DNA of 64,000 bases from Certhia americana (lineage: Eukaryota; Chordata; Aves; Passeriformes; Certhiidae), in the NCBI GenBank assembly GCA_018697195.1, contig JAGMWU010000042.1:936001-1000000 (forward strand), written 5' to 3'. Every line of letters starts with the position of its first letter. The stretch's first letter is position 1. This document shows positions 37,160 through 51,489 of the stretch, in pieces. The notes under the pieces are model-generated. The model was not told the DNA's origin. It did not search any database and was given only the letters and a program-made list of their open reading frames with translations. Both the position numbers and the translations under genes were made by a program.

Positions 37160-38180
37160 CACACCCAAGTGCATCCCTGTAATAACGTCCTCGATCATTT
37201 ATTAAAAGTCGTGTCAAGCGAGCCCATATAATTCATCTTTATGCAAATACATCAATGTCAAGCCATTAGTGTATTGCTCGGGTTTTTTATTAAAGTGCAT
37301 TCTTTTTAATTCAGCTCAGTAAAATACGAGCCCTATTGCTCAAGAATTATAGCAACTATTAGAGTAACATATGGGCAACATGCACTCAGAAAATAAAAAC
37401 CAACAGATAAAGTGGCAGGGTCACAACGGGGAGCAAACACTTAACAAAATGGCAGCGGGGTAATAGATTTTCCGCCCGTGCCCCCGGCTCTGGGGTGTCA
37501 GGAGGAGCCCACCGGCGCGATGGTGGGGCGGCCCTGCCCAGAGCCCGCAGCCATCCCGGCCGGCCCCGGTTCCAGCACCTTCCCTGGTCCCTTCCTGGCC
37601 GAACTGCGGGAACGCAGCCCTGCCCCACCGACACGCAACTCCGCGCCGCCCCCCTTACACCCCCCAAGTCTATCCCGGGTTTAATGAGAGAGTTGCCCAC
37701 ATCCTCATCACCCCAGCATGGTAATTGAGCAGATCTATTAACTTGTTACACTAGATTTGTTTAAAGAGACTATTACACAGTCATTTAATCAATTTGTTAC
37801 ACTGGAGGTCCTGACTTATGAGACACTTGCCGTATGATTCCTTAATGACTGAATTAATTTGTTTTAATAAAACCAACATTGTGTACAAGCACATTTCGAG
37901 AAATGTAATTTTGGAGACGGAACAGTCCAATGCTTCATCTGATTAAGTCTTTTCTATGGTTTATCAAAGTCGGGAGTTGCCGTCATAAACTGCATGTATG
38001 GGGTATTTTTCTTTTTTATAGCGTCATTAATTTAATATGGATCATTAGTTCTTTATACACATGCATGTTCTGACAAATGTACCCAATGAATAATGCACCT
38101 AACGTGTTTGGGCTCAAATGCATCACGCCATAAACAGAAACTGCCGCCGTATAAATAATAATAATAAACAATAATAACAA
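37160..38180. promoter_or_regulatory. Candidate conserved enhancer block 3' of NKX6-1
   Basis: An abrupt change from GC-rich sequence to AT-rich, non-repetitive sequence in two blocks (37.16-37.39 and 37.73-38.18 kb) separated by a GC-rich patch. It is dense in homeodomain-type TAAT/ATTA cores and has a perfect POU octamer ATGCAAAT at 37241-37248. Complex AT-rich unique sequence near developmental genes is often deeply conserved enhancer DNA. Conservation cannot be seen here, so this is inference. Confidence 0.35.
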
Positions 38181-41100
38181 CAATTAATATCTCAGTCGCC
38201 CCGTTCCCTCCCGTCCGGCTGCTCCCCGGGCCGGTTTGGGGCCGGAGGAGCCGGGGCGCTCCCCACACCCCCACAGCACACCGGGCTCTCGGCGGCGGCA
38301 GCGCCGATAGATTTACGGTGTGTTAAGGTTATCCCGAGAGCAGATGTAGGACAAGAAAATCGGTTTTGCTCCTGATGGGAACTGACGTGTGTGGAATAAG
38401 TGTAAATAAACACGAGGGTCCCCAAGAAAAGGAACTTGATGGTATCGATTCTGTAAAATAATCGCCGCATTACAAATGTTAATGTACTATGGTAATGCAC
38501 TGCAAACAGCCGGAGAGCGAGGGCCGGCGCTGCGCAGGCGAGGGAAGAAGGAGCAGCCTCGGGAGACATTCCGGGAACCGGGACGGCCGCAGCAATACCG
38601 ACAGCGTTACCGACAGTAATGTCGCTGTCGCGGTGACTGGAGAGATGACCCCGCTGCGGCCCCCGGTTCAGCCGGGACCCCCGCCCAGCTCCAGCCGGGA
38701 CCCCCGCCCGGCCGCGGCATCTCCACACTACGCCAAGAGCCAAAACGACTCCTATACGGAACGTCCCCGCTCCCTGATATCCGTCAGAGGAGGCGCCTGA
38801 ACAGACTGTTCGCGTCTAAATCCTCACACGCTGCCTCTGAAATCCCTCGCCCTGACAGTGTGGTTTGGTTTTGGTTTTTTAAAGTAATTTCCACGAGTGA
38901 CCTTGTGGTCCAGGAAGTCTGCGGGCATCTACTTCTTCTTAGACACTGGGCATTTATCTCCTTTTTAAACATGAACGTGTATTTCTCGGACTCCAGCGGA
39001 ACACAAACCTCAGCCTAAAATGTGGCACTGCTGCTACACCTGGCACCTCCTGCCGCGGATAAGTGGCCACCGGCCTCGCACCTTCCTCTGCAAAGAGTAA
39101 CCTCAGCTGCAGAGCCCACCTAGCAGCAGCATTTTCCACACTGTAATCATCTGCACAGAGCAGAACTTAAAATTTAAACCCGAAGGGTCTTACTGCTCGA
39201 GAGAATAAAACGAGACGGTGAAAACATATCTTCAGAGCCGTTTTTCACCCTCCTCACATGGTTTTTCATGGATAAAATACCCTTTTTCCTCAAAGGTACA
39301 TCTTCTATCCCCTTTATAAAAGCAGGCAGCACACCCACTAGCAATGCGTGCAGGAGGCGTATTTAAGTAAATGGATTCGACCTTTTGGCCATTTTAACAG
39401 ATGCTGCTTCTGACCATCCCAAAAAGCTTGTTTAAAGTTAACAACGTTAAGCATTGGAGGTCACAAGGCCAATTCAAGGTCGTTTTAATTCTGGCTAAAG
39501 GTTAATTAGATGATTGCATTAAAGCAAAAATAGACTATACTCAACTTTAATGAGGACAGACAGTTTTTTTACACACCTCTTAACTGCTCCCTTTATGATA
39601 AGGATATAGGGTATGTATCAGAGAAGAAATCTTGCTGTGAGTTCCACAAATCAAGTTATAGGAGGTCCTGTGGCTTTACACTGGCAAGGCATAAATAGAG
39701 CTCTTGGTTCGTTTGAATTCTTTTTTTGTTTGCAAGGTCGGGCATCTGGGTTTCCTGCTAGCTACTCTTTCCTCTGTCCCCTCACAGAGAGCCCAGGGAT
39801 GCTGTGCTCTGCTCTGCTCTGAAGAACACCAATCTTTAGCTGATCAAGACTCTTATCCTTCATGCCTTCCCAAACTGGATGCATATTTCCAATTTCCTTC
39901 ATAGACACTTTCTATGGGAGAACTTAACCCAAATTACATTTCCTAGGGGAAAAAGATATTTTTTTCCAGCAAAATCCTGCGTTGTAGTGAAAATTCCTAA
40001 TCAGTTCAACACATAAAATCAAGCCAGAGCATCAGGCTAGAAATAAGGGTTTGTATCGATTATTAAACTACTGTTATTGGATGAATCACTGACACGCAGG
40101 GATAATGGTGTGACTTATGTTCCCAATATGACCATTTCACCAGAACAATTGACCAAGAGCACCAGGACATACTGTAAAGCCCCTGCTCTGGCTCGCCATG
40201 GAAGTGTGACCGGAGTCACCAGGAAAGGAAAGCACTCTGAGGGCTGAGAGACACTGAGACACAGGAAGGCGTTGCAGCGCCAGACAAGTCCCCACAGGGA
40301 AAGAAGTGAAGAACAGAGAGCTGGGGAGCTTATGTGCCAGACAAAACAACGAAAACCCTGAATTATCAGTCTGCAGCACCTGGTAATTAATGTTATTTTC
40401 ATCTTAAAAGAAGAGAGTGTGAATGGCACAACAACACCTAGTGAGGTACCCTCAAAAGAAACAGCCTCGAAACAGCCCCTTCTTCACATACCTCTGGGTA
40501 CCAAAAACATCTAGTGAAATCAGGATTGGATTGTTAGTTATTTATGATCACTGAAAGGACTACATTTATTGGATAATTTATTTATAATGAATAATTCAAC
40601 TAGTTTTATATGGAAGAGTTTCATTTCCTTGGGCAGCTCACTTGGGAGGCAGCAAGGCTGCATCACTGCACTTTTCAGAGAGCCTTCGATTCCTAAATCT
40701 GGGTGTTCTGTTACTAAAGTTGCAACACAATCACCAAATTCCAACCTATTTTATGTATATATTTTTCTGTCTTGATACAGTGATTTCAGAAACTCATAGC
40801 TTCCAACTACAGTATAAAACATCAGTAGGAGAGAGACTTGCTCTTGTAGCATTTTTGGGGTTTGCCCTGTATTTTTAAATGTATTTCTTTGTTAAGACAG
40901 TATTTTTGGTACATGCTGCTAGTGTCCTGCTCTCCCTGAATGCCACATAACTGTGTCCTCGTGCTCTCCCCCCACAACCACCCTGAGACTCTCATCTCAC
41001 CCTGAAACCCTTGGCAGACCAGAGTTAGCTGCTGGCTGGGCCAGCCAAATTCTTCCCCAATACTTCCATCAGGACTAATCCAAATGAACACTTGCCCCAC

Positions 41101-44100
41101 CTTCTGTTTTCCCTGTAGTGCAGGTGATTCAGACACAAGCCACAGATTACACCCTCACTGAACTTTCCCTTCCTAGTCATCTTAGCTTATCAATGAAGCT
41201 CACTTCAGCTTTTGGGAGTTTTGTTTTTTTGTGTATTTTTTTAATTTAAGTGACATGATGCTCCCAGTCAGTATCCCACTGGAAGAGAAGCTCTATGGTC
41301 CATCGTCTTGCTCATGTCATGAGGAGATATTTATAGAAGACTGTTGCTTGGTTTCTTTCTCGGGTTCAGGCATTTTTTCCACGAAGTTTTCCAAGACCTA
41401 CTCCCTACAATTAAAAAAAAACCACCAAAACTTACAATACTATTGACAACTGCACAATAAATAAACAAACAAGCCAAGCAGTCATGAATCTGATTCTCTG
41501 CTAGGAAATACTATCCTTGCTTTCTCAAGCAAGATAGAATATCTCTGGGTCTCCCTTAGGTCACTTGCTGAGGACCTTGGCAAGTGTCTATTTTTCTGGA
41601 GGCTGACAAGCTCCCGACCAGATACTCCAACAATACCTTTCTATTTTGGTAGAAATATCTTCCACTGAAAAAAAAAAAATAAAAAAAAAAAAGTGTCCAG
41701 GTTTAATATATATATATATATACACATTAAATAGGTGTGTATGTAAAATTAACTTTTACCTATCTAGGCATATCCCTGTACACATCTTTATTTGAATAGC
41801 TGTTAATCGCTGGCATTCCCTAAGGAGACCAGCAGAAAGAATGTCAGGGGCCCTGCTCATAACCCAGCTGAATACCTGACTATTTTAAAGTACTCTGGAG
41901 CTGCATGAATCAGAAAGAAAACAGCTCCCCCTACCCATTTTATTAGAAGGCAATAAAATCTGGTGGTGTCTCATTAAATTTAATGAGCCTTCATAAAATA
42001 ACCATTACACTGTGGAGGTAATGAAAAGAATAACTATGATGGTTAGTAAATAAACCAGCAAGGGTGATGGTACTAGATGTCCCTACCAGGTAGCAAACAG
42101 GTAAATGACTGTCAGAGAGGATTAAGGTGCCTTACACACCTTCTCATATGTTGATAACTTCTTCTGCATCAGGTTTGAGGAATTTCTTTCCCCATTCCCA
42201 TATGACAACAATGCCTTTTGTTTTTATAGCCCCAGGCTGCAGCGTAAAACCCTGAACAAATCAGTGCACAGGGATCCTTAAAAACTCCGTGCAAATTTCC
42301 ATCAGTGGCCATGGGTTCAGTCTGCCCATTTCTGATATTTCTTTTGAACTAGCCATCACTGCTGGGAATGTCAATGCAGAATTCTCTCGGGAAAAGCATT
42401 CTCATTTGGTATAAATCAACACCGTCCCATCCTGCACATTCTCTAATCATAGTGACAGCTGCAGGCACGAAGATTCAAAAAGGTGGCCCAAAGTCAAAGT
42501 CTTACTTACCTAGACCATGCATGCCTCAGAAATAAAAGAGTTAATCTAATTATAGGATCAGCTCCACTGAGAGTTTATGACTGCCCGTAAAAAAGCAAGA
42601 AGAGGGGCTGGTAGAGGCTAGCACAAAACTCTAGAAGGTTTCTGCAGGAGATGCACCTTTAGCATTTCCCATTTCACCTGAAATGGAACAAGGAAAGATT
42701 TCATCACAGTGGGATTATTCATAGGAGCAAGCAACCTCATCTGTGGGCTTATTTCTATACCCGTGCTTCCTCTGAGATTCCTCTTGCTCCTACTGAGGGT
42801 GACTGTACTACAACACCACACTCCTTTGGGGGAGGAGACTTGTACCAGTCTCGCAGCATGGGATGTGGTCTTTCCAACAAGCCCTGGGCTTACTCAAAAG
42901 CCATTTCTTAGGAATTCACAGTCATTATTGTCATTTTATGGCAGAGGCAGTGCACTTTTTGTGGAATTATATATATATTCCAGATCTATTTCCCCCCTCC
43001 CCAGCAGTTCCCAAAGACATGTAAACCCACAGTGTGATTGCTCCCTAATCTAGTTGAGGTGATGAAACGGTGCCAAAACTCTCATTGCAATTTCATTAGC
43101 ATATTCATGAGTCGCACTTTTGCAGTGTTGCAGAAACAACACAAATTGGTTTGTGAATTGTGAACTCCCCCTTCTTTGCCGTCATCATCATCTTTTTCTT
43201 CAGAATCACAAATTGTGGATTAGGGAGGCAAGCGTGCTTGGGTGACTTTGGGACTCGGCTGCTGAAGTTTGTTAACGCGCATCTCCGGGTCTCCCTGTGG
43301 TTTTTCCCCTTGCCTGGCATCGGTGTGGGAGTGCTCCGGCAGCAGAGGAGCAGGAAGCGGGGCAGCTGCGGGGCTTCTAGCTCTGCCAACCTGCCGCTGC
43401 TCGGTTTCCTCACCAGCAACAGGAATAATAACCAAGTCACTGGCAAAAAAGATTAAGTGCAACAGGCACAGGCAGTTACAATTTTTCAGACGGCAGCTAC
43501 TGGAGAAGAAGAGCCACTCCGTAGCCTCGGCAGGCACAGGTATCTGTCGCTGGCGGTGACGTCCTGCTGGTGGTAGGATGCCTTGCAGGACCTGAAATCC
43601 AAGTCACCTGAAGCAATAGGCAACAATGTTCCACTTCCCTCTAGGACTGCTGGGGCATACTTCTGAGAGGTCTTCTCTGACCCACCAGCAAGGTCGCTGA
43701 TATTTATGGGTCACACCTGCAAGTCTCAGCTGACAGGACAGTTTGTGTTCAGAAACTGCAGCAGAGTTTGAGGGAGGGTTCTTTCTCCCTGCAGCTCAAC
43801 AGTAGGTTTGGATGCTGTAAGACAAACCCTGTGGCTTTAGAGCAGGGAACAGATTTGCAGATGCCACCCCAGCCCCTGCCTCCCACACTACTGTTAAAGC
43901 CCAGTGGGGAGAAGTACCCACTCCCTGAGCACAGGCAGCTGAATTTCACAATAAACCTGCAGCTTTTAAATATGTTCCACTTCAACTACACATCCAAAGA
44001 GACCTATTTGTTAACTTAGCATGGGCTGCAGATACATCTCTTACAGGGAAGTCACTCCTGTATCCGTGGGTTTTTACACTGGTACCACATTTGGAAAACC

Positions 44101-44970
44101 TGAGGAGCTCCCCAGCTTCATGGTGGGCACTGATGAGATGGGGAGAGGGGAATGCTGCATCTGTGGAAGGTTTCTCACAGCTTACCGTCCTCCCCTGTGC
44201 AACCCATACCTCTTAGGAACACAGGATATGAAATATATTTGAACTGGCAGACTTTCACATGGAACTTGATTTAATTTTTCTGTGGAAAGATCACTTTAGA
44301 CTCGCATTGTTCACATGAAATAATGAAACATTACTGATTTAATTAGAGCTCAGTTTTCAGTCTGTGCTTTCTATATTGTTGAAATTGCATTTTGCATGGG
44401 ACAAAACTATCAATAGATAAAGCAATTTAAAAGGCACAGCTATAGAATATATTCTCGTCCCCTTTTCTTTTGCTAGTTTCAATTCGTTGCTCAATTTAAG
44501 TATGGAAATAATGTTTGTCAAAGATTTCCTGACACATGATTTACAGGAATAAGAAAAAGGAAGATGGTAGAAGAATGACATGAAAAAACATCAGGGCATC
44601 TCCTGCTTGTACTTCTAACCCATTTATGCTACAATATACAGATAATCCAATCTACTGCTGAAAACAAGGTTTGTGCAGTTATGCTCCACTACTTCACAGT
44701 GCTTCACTTAAAACTTGATAGTTTTCTCATATTTTCTTTCTCCTTGAACTGACAGAGTGGATTGGCCAGGTTCCAGCTGATGGAAATAGCTGTTGACTCC
44801 TGAGCATTACCTCTCCGAGGTTTTACATGGGGGTTGTGAGTTCAATTTAGGGAAAACAGGGAGTCAGTTTGTGAGATTGCCACATGTCCTTGAGGGCAGT
44901 GCAGGGCAGCAAGCCTCAGTGCTGGGCCCCATAGTGGAACAGGAATGGGAAAGGTGCCTAACCTCCAGGG
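38181..44970. other. Non-coding sequence, gene desert
   Basis: No gene recognised. It contains A-rich runs at 41668-41692 and a (TA)n run at about 41706-41722. The AT-rich stretch at 43.08-43.20 kb could be regulatory. All open frames are short and unsupported. Confidence 0.5.
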
Positions 44971-44977
44971 TTCACTC

Positions 44978-46690
44978 AGAATCACAGTCACAGAATGGTT
45001 AGGTTTGGAAGGGACCACAGTGGTCCAACCTCCCTGCTCAAGCAGGCACAGGATTGCATCCAGATGGTTCTTGATGATGGTCCTTGAATATCTCCAGTGA
45101 GATATTCATATCCACACTCTTTCTGGACAATCTGTTCCAGTGCTGAGTTCCAGTCCTTGCACAGTAAAGAAGTTCTTCCTCATGTTCAGGTGAAACTTCC
45201 TGTACATCAGTTTCTGCCCTGTTGCCCTGTTGTCCAGCACCACTGAACAGAGCCTGGATCCATCCTCCTGACATCCCTCCTTCAGACACTGACAGACACT
45301 CATGGGGGCCCTGCTCAGCTGCCTCCTCTTGAGGCTGAACAGGCACAGCCTTAATCATCTTTCTTGTTCTCCACTGGACCCACTTCAGGAGCTCCATGCC
45401 TCTCTTGAACTGAGAAGTCTAGAACTGGACACAGAACTTCAGGTGAGGCCTCACCAGGGCTGAGGGGCAGGAGACCACTTCCCTGAATCTACTGGCAATG
45501 CTTCATTGGCTTTCTTGGGCACAAGCACTCACTGCTCATGGACAGCTTGGTATCCACCAGGACCCCCAATTCCTTCTCCACAGAGCTGCTTCTCAAGAAG
45601 TTGGCCCCCAGCCTGTGCTGGTGCCAGGAGCAGGACCCTGCACTGGCCTTTGTTGAATTTCAGACAGTTCTTCTCTGCCCATCTCTCCAGACTGCCGAGG
45701 CTGTTCTGAAGGGCTGCACAGCCCTCTAAGGTATCAGTCACTCCTCCCAGCCTTGTGTCATCAGTGAAGTTGCTGAAGAGGCCTCTGCCTTTCATCCAAG
45801 TCATTGCTGAACATGTTAAACAATACTGGGTCCAGTGTTGAACCTTTGGGGACACCACTATGGACAGGCCTCCAACTAGGCCCTGTGCCACTGATGATGA
45901 CCTTCATAGATTTGTCATTCAGCTCAATCCACCTGACTGTCCACTCATCCAGCCCACACTTCCTTAGTTTGCCTGTGAGAATATTGTGAGAGATGGTGTC
46001 AAAAGCCTTGCTGAAGTCTGGTTAGACAATGTCCATGGCTGTCCCCTAGTCTGTCCAGGCAGTTGTTTCATCACAGAAGGCAATCTGGATGGTCAAGCGT
46101 GATTTACCTTTAATGAATCCATGATGGCTACCCCAATCCCCTTCTTGTCATTCATGTGGATAGAGATGGCCTGAAGAATGAACTGTTCCATCACTTTCCC
46201 AGGAATTGAGGTGAGACTGACTGGCCAGTAGTTCCCTGGGTCCAGCTTCTAGCCCTTTTTGATGACTGGTGTCACATTTGCTTTCTTCCTCAGGCACCTC
46301 TCCTGATCACCAGAGATGATTGTGAGCAGCCTCACTGTGGTGTCCATCAGCTCCCACAGCACTTGTGTATGCATCCCATCAGGACCCATCCATATGGATG
46401 CCAAATTTATGTAGGTGTTCTTTAACCAAATTCTTCCTGGCCAAGAGAAAGTTTTCCTTTCAATATTCCTCTTTCCCAGGTCTCCTGGGTCAGAAATTGC
46501 TGAGGGCTGCCCTTGTCAGTGAAGGCCGATGTAAAGAAAAATGTTTGGTGACTTTGCCTTCTCTGTGTCCTCTCTTACCAGGGTCCCCCTTCCACCATTT
46601 AGTATCGGGCCCCCTTAATTTTCCAAACACTCACTCCAGGCAACATTCCCAGAAAAGAGACAAGCAAACACAACCAGAACTGTAACTTCT
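44978..46690 (-). mobile_element. CR1 LINE, 5'-truncated and degraded
   Basis: The plus strand starts with the reverse complement of the CR1 3' end (ACAGAATGGTTAGGTTTGGAAGG...) and continues through the last part of the reverse transcriptase gene. Minus-strand translation shows CR1-like segments: [13 protein letters not shown] (about 45,770-45,730, matching the F-A-D-D catalytic region), then LERWAEKNCLKFNKGQCRVL. Further along come the terminal motifs around WVQWRTRK and, at the upstream end, a remnant of the segment that begins the polymerase domain. Several frameshifts and stops make it inactive. CR1 is the main LINE of birds. Confidence 0.88.
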
Positions 46691-49614
46691 GGTTTCTCCT
46701 TACTCAGGAAGAAGCCTGAAATATAGTTTTTGCTACTCACTTAAGGGATATGTGTCTCCCTGCTGGTGCAGGTGAGAAGTAACTGAAGCACACCAGCAAT
46801 GAATGCTCAGCACTTTGTTGGACAGCTCTCAGCAAGGTCAGTGATTTTGACTCACAAGCCCTACCTGTCAACTGAGGCAATTCAGTTCTCTAGCACAAAG
46901 TGAGGCATGAAGTGTGTTATGCCCTAATTTGAGGTACATGGGGTGGAAACTCAATCCCACTAACTTTACTGGTGTAATGTAAATAGTGAAGTGATTCCAA
47001 ATGAGGACTAGGCACCCCAGAATATAAAATCCTTGAAAACGTACACCCTTGATTCAAGGCTATAATCTGGTCCTGTAGCACATCATCTATGGTGTCATTG
47101 CTGAAAAAATCAGCTTGTTTGGACAATAATTTATCTTCATACTGATAATTGTGCAAAAATGTTGGCACTAGTTGTGTTTTACTGCTAGAACCCCAGGGTT
47201 GTCCTGTCGGCACCAACAGAGACTAGGGGAAGCTTTCCCTAGAGTAAGGGTTTTTCATTGTCTTGTTTGCAGTAAAGAAGCCTTTCCTAGCAAGCTGACA
47301 TCCACCCTAAATTACTTCCCTGTGTAGAGTGTCTGTGCTGTATAGTAGGAGACTGCTTATTTCTCATATTGATTTACACAAGGCAGGGTAGTGAACATAC
47401 AATTAATTAATAGTTGACTTCATTGGAAGCCAGCTGTTAGCTCCATAATTTACAATGGGAACAGTTTCAGAATAAGAAGAATTATACTTCTAGAAGCTGT
47501 ATTTCTGTGCTTTAAAGGTCAAATCCAGCTTCCACTAAGGTTCTTGGAGACCCTAATGATCTGAAAGAGATGCTATATGCTGATGCATACTGCCATGAGT
47601 TTCATGTCTTACTGAAAGAATGACTTTTATGGGACACATTATCCTTACCATAGTCACAGCTATTTTCCCCAGGCCAAATCAGAAATGGCACTGTTAAGCC
47701 TGCACATCTCTGTCCAATTTTGCTCCTGAAATAAGTCAAATCAAACAAACATTTCTTTCAAAATTTCTAGGTTACTAAGCTAAAACTTTCTACTGCTTCT
47801 GTTCAAATGTTATTTGTGTCTAGGTGCCATGGGAGAAATCTATGCCACACAACTTGGCTCCACTACCAATGGATTAATTTGTCAGCAGAGCCTTCCCCAA
47901 TATATTGGGTCAGATATTAAACAGTATTTAATTTGCTGATACCCTTGAAGTTAAAACATGGACATTATTTCCATGCGTCGTCATATCAGGAATTCATCCT
48001 AGAGGGTCACGAACTAATACTTTCTGTATGATTTGAACATGCTTTTCTCAGCCTCTGTAAAGCACTAGGAAGTTAAATACTTGCACTGCAAATAAACTGG
48101 CCTCTGTTCCCAGGCCTGATAACCTAAAGGGTGACCATTACTTCACACATTCTTTTTCCTGGTGTCAAATACACAGTGGGGAATATTGGAAAGAAGATAA
48201 GAGAAGAATGCACATTTTGCAGGACAGAATGCCAACATCTGACACCTAGGAAGTGAAATCTGGCAGAGTCTCAGGGGTTGGCAAAGAAAACCTAATGGTC
48301 CCAAGTGACCTAACATATAATCCTGTTCCTATGCAACTTTGCCTTCCAGGATTTGTAAAGTGAAATATAAGAGATTTGTGTCTTCCTGAAGGACCCGTCA
48401 TACACAGCAGCACTTCGAGGCCAGGCTTTGGTATTCCCTGAAGCAGCCAGTGGTTTAAACAACTTCCTCTCATGGCTGTTTCTGAGGGTGGGTTGAGAGG
48501 AAACTGAAATCCTGCCAAGAAGAACTGAAGAGAATCTGAAGGTTTTTCAGCCCTATGTTGTAGACTCCAAAGTGCTGGAAGCCTTGCATGATGTTTGGCT
48601 CAATGTCTGTGCTTCATACCTCACCCCAGCTAGGTTCGGACCCAGAGGACATAGTCTGGCTTGTCTTGCAGGCAGGCTACCTTCAGTTCAGCTCAGGCAG
48701 GAGCCTAAAACTGCAGCAGAAGGAGTCCTGCAGATGCCCTTGGCTCTGGGGAGGGGTGGCAGGGTGTGTACGTGGATCCAGCAAGGCTGTGGGACAGCCA
48801 GCAGAGCCAAGTGCAACAGCCACAATAACAAACAGAGAGTCCACATGATTAAAAGGAAAGATTCTCAGAGTTAATATTAGGATGAGCAGCACACTGGGTC
48901 ACAGGCTGAATTAACCCAGAGAGAACGGAGTAGGATTTTAAATAACATTTCCAGTGCCTGGCTACACATGAATGCCACTGCTGTTTGGGGGAGAATATGC
49001 ATGTTCTTGACATTTATGTTGCTATTTTTGCATGTTTAACAGTGTTGCCCATTAAAGAGTTTAAAACTTGAGGCAATGTGGAGAGACAGTTTCTTCCCTG
49101 ACTTTTGTGGACTTTGTGTCAGCCAGATTTGATATTTGCTCACCAGTTCTGTGCTTACAGTGCCAGCCTCTGGGCAAGAGCACCATTACAGGACAGCCTC
49201 TTAGTCTGCAGGGGATGGCTGGGGAAGGGGAAGAGACACAGCTGGATCCGTACCCTTCTGCTTTGACCTACAGCTGTGTAAAAATCATCCCCACTTCTGC
49301 TTGCTAGAGTGTAAGAACACGAGAAGAAATTATCTTTCATTGCCATGAAAAATTTCTTTAAAGACACAGAAGTTGAATAAAGCAACAAGGTCTAGGAAGA
49401 CCCCTTAAAATCCTTCTTTTACCCTCCTCAGAGGTGCTTGGTTTGGGGCACAGTAGAAAACAGAGGTGCTGCACCACTGGAGATTTCCTGTTGCATCCAG
49501 TGAATGCTGAATCAATTTCTCTTCATGAGTTCATCTCAGAAAGGCTTCCCATTGAACAAGAAAATGAGGGAACTTGCGTTTTTTTCTCCCCCCAGCCAGC
49601 TGAAAGACTTATTT

Positions 49615-49650
49615 ATTATAATACTAATACTAATACTAATAATAATAATG
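49615..49650. repeat. (ACTAAT)n/(AAT)n simple repeat
   Basis: Three ACTAAT units followed by four AAT units, flanked by more AT-rich sequence. Confidence 0.75.
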
Positions 49651-51489
49651 ATTATTTTTTAATCATCAATCATTAATCATTAAAATAATGATAATTTTAT
49701 AAACATTAAGAGTGAGAATGGGGTCAATAACAAAGGAAAGGAACTTCCTTGCAAATGTGATTAATAACAACAACTCAAATCAAGAATTCCTATATGCCAG
49801 TTCAAAGCCTGTGGCTCTTATTCATCTCATTAATGTAAAGCAGACTTTCGTTCAGAAAAGTATGAGCCAAAAGCCAATGTTTTGATATTTATGTTGTTAT
49901 CCTTTATTTGGTGACTTTTTTCCTGGTGCTGGAATCATGCTATTTGCTCTTTTACTGCTTTAGGTTCTTTGCTGTTCTTACTCCAGACCTTATTTGAGGG
50001 ATTTTGTATTATTTAAACAAACAAGAGATGTAAGACTGCTTCCCCTCAGAAGCCCAAGCTCAGGTAAAATGTGTGGCTCTTTTGGCCAAAATAGATAAAT
50101 AAATAAATCTTGCAGTGACTGAACTGCCATTTTTCCGTGGAGAGACAGTGACAATTCACAGTAGCACAAGGCTGTTTGCTGCCAGCCTGCCAGATGCACA
50201 ATTTTGAGATACCTGATTTGCCAAAACCACCTCATAATATGATGAAGAGCAAAACACTTCACAAATTTCAACTACTCACATGCTGCATCCTCCTCTGCTC
50301 CTCCCAAGTCCTGCCTTTGGTATTGGAAAGCACACCCTGCAGCTCTGGCAGCAGGTTTGCAGCTTCATTCACTTGAAAGTGGGGTGAGATGAAGGTAAAA
50401 GGCAAAGATATCCAAGTAAAGGCAAATCTTACTGAAATCAATGCACATCCTTGCACTCACAGAAGAAAAATGGTTAATATTTGCTTAATATTTTCAATAT
50501 GCTCACATTCTTTTTCATTGGAAGCATTTATTTCTTTAAAACATATTTAATTTTGATTTAAAAAAATACCCGATAATGAACAAAATACCTTATTTTTGGT
50601 GAAGAAAAACATTCTGCTCAACCACACAAGACTTTTGATGAATCATTTATCATCTGATGAAAAATAAAGTTCCTTTCGTTCTGACTAATTCAAAATACAC
50701 TTTTAATACCCTACAGTGCAGGGAAATTGAAGAAAGGCCTGGTGCATATTTTACCTACAATATTTACCCCTGTAAACACTCCTCCTGGAAGAAAAACTGA
50801 GTGAAGTATTTTGCCCAAAGCTTCATGTTTCTCTGTATCACATTCTTTGGGCTGCCTCGAATTATTTTTGAACATGGTTTTGACGCCCACATGTCCCTGC
50901 AGAAACATCACCCGCGCCCTCCGCACAGCCAGAATTATTTATGGCGGCTCCCTGTGCGCTTCGGGCAAAGGACTAAATCCAAGTCACCTGCTGGGCAAGG
51001 AAAACTAAACGCAAAACCGCTGACAAATCCAAAAATTACGGCAGGGCACTGGAGAGGAGTGACACGGGCATGGCCATCAGCTGTTTTGGGGAGGATTCCA
51101 TACAGAGACTCTGAGTGCCCATGGCTGAGACAAAGGGCAGTGCAGGCAGGGCCATGGGCAGGACATGCTAACCAGGGCAGCAATGACCAGTTTGCTGCTG
51201 GCTGCCAGCTGAGCTGTGGATCCTGCTGACAATGGGAGAGATTTCCCTGCCTCTCTCTTCCTTTGCAGGATAGATTTTCTTCTGATTGTTCAATTGTTGT
51301 TCATATTAGAGCATCAATGCTTCACGCCACTGATTTGCAATTGATCAGGGAGCAAGCTCCCTCCTAACACGGTATTTTCTTTTTCCTCAGCACCAAACCT
51401 TTATCTGTATGCAGCAGAAGAGAAACACCTGAGAAATTTAACCTGAGGGGTTTTGTTAGTCTTCCTTGCTAGTTTTGCTTTCTCCCCCG

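Noticed and set aside
45529..45891. A host gene encoding a 120-residue protein
   Set aside because: The translation is the end of the CR1 reverse transcriptase and sits inside a truncated CR1 element.
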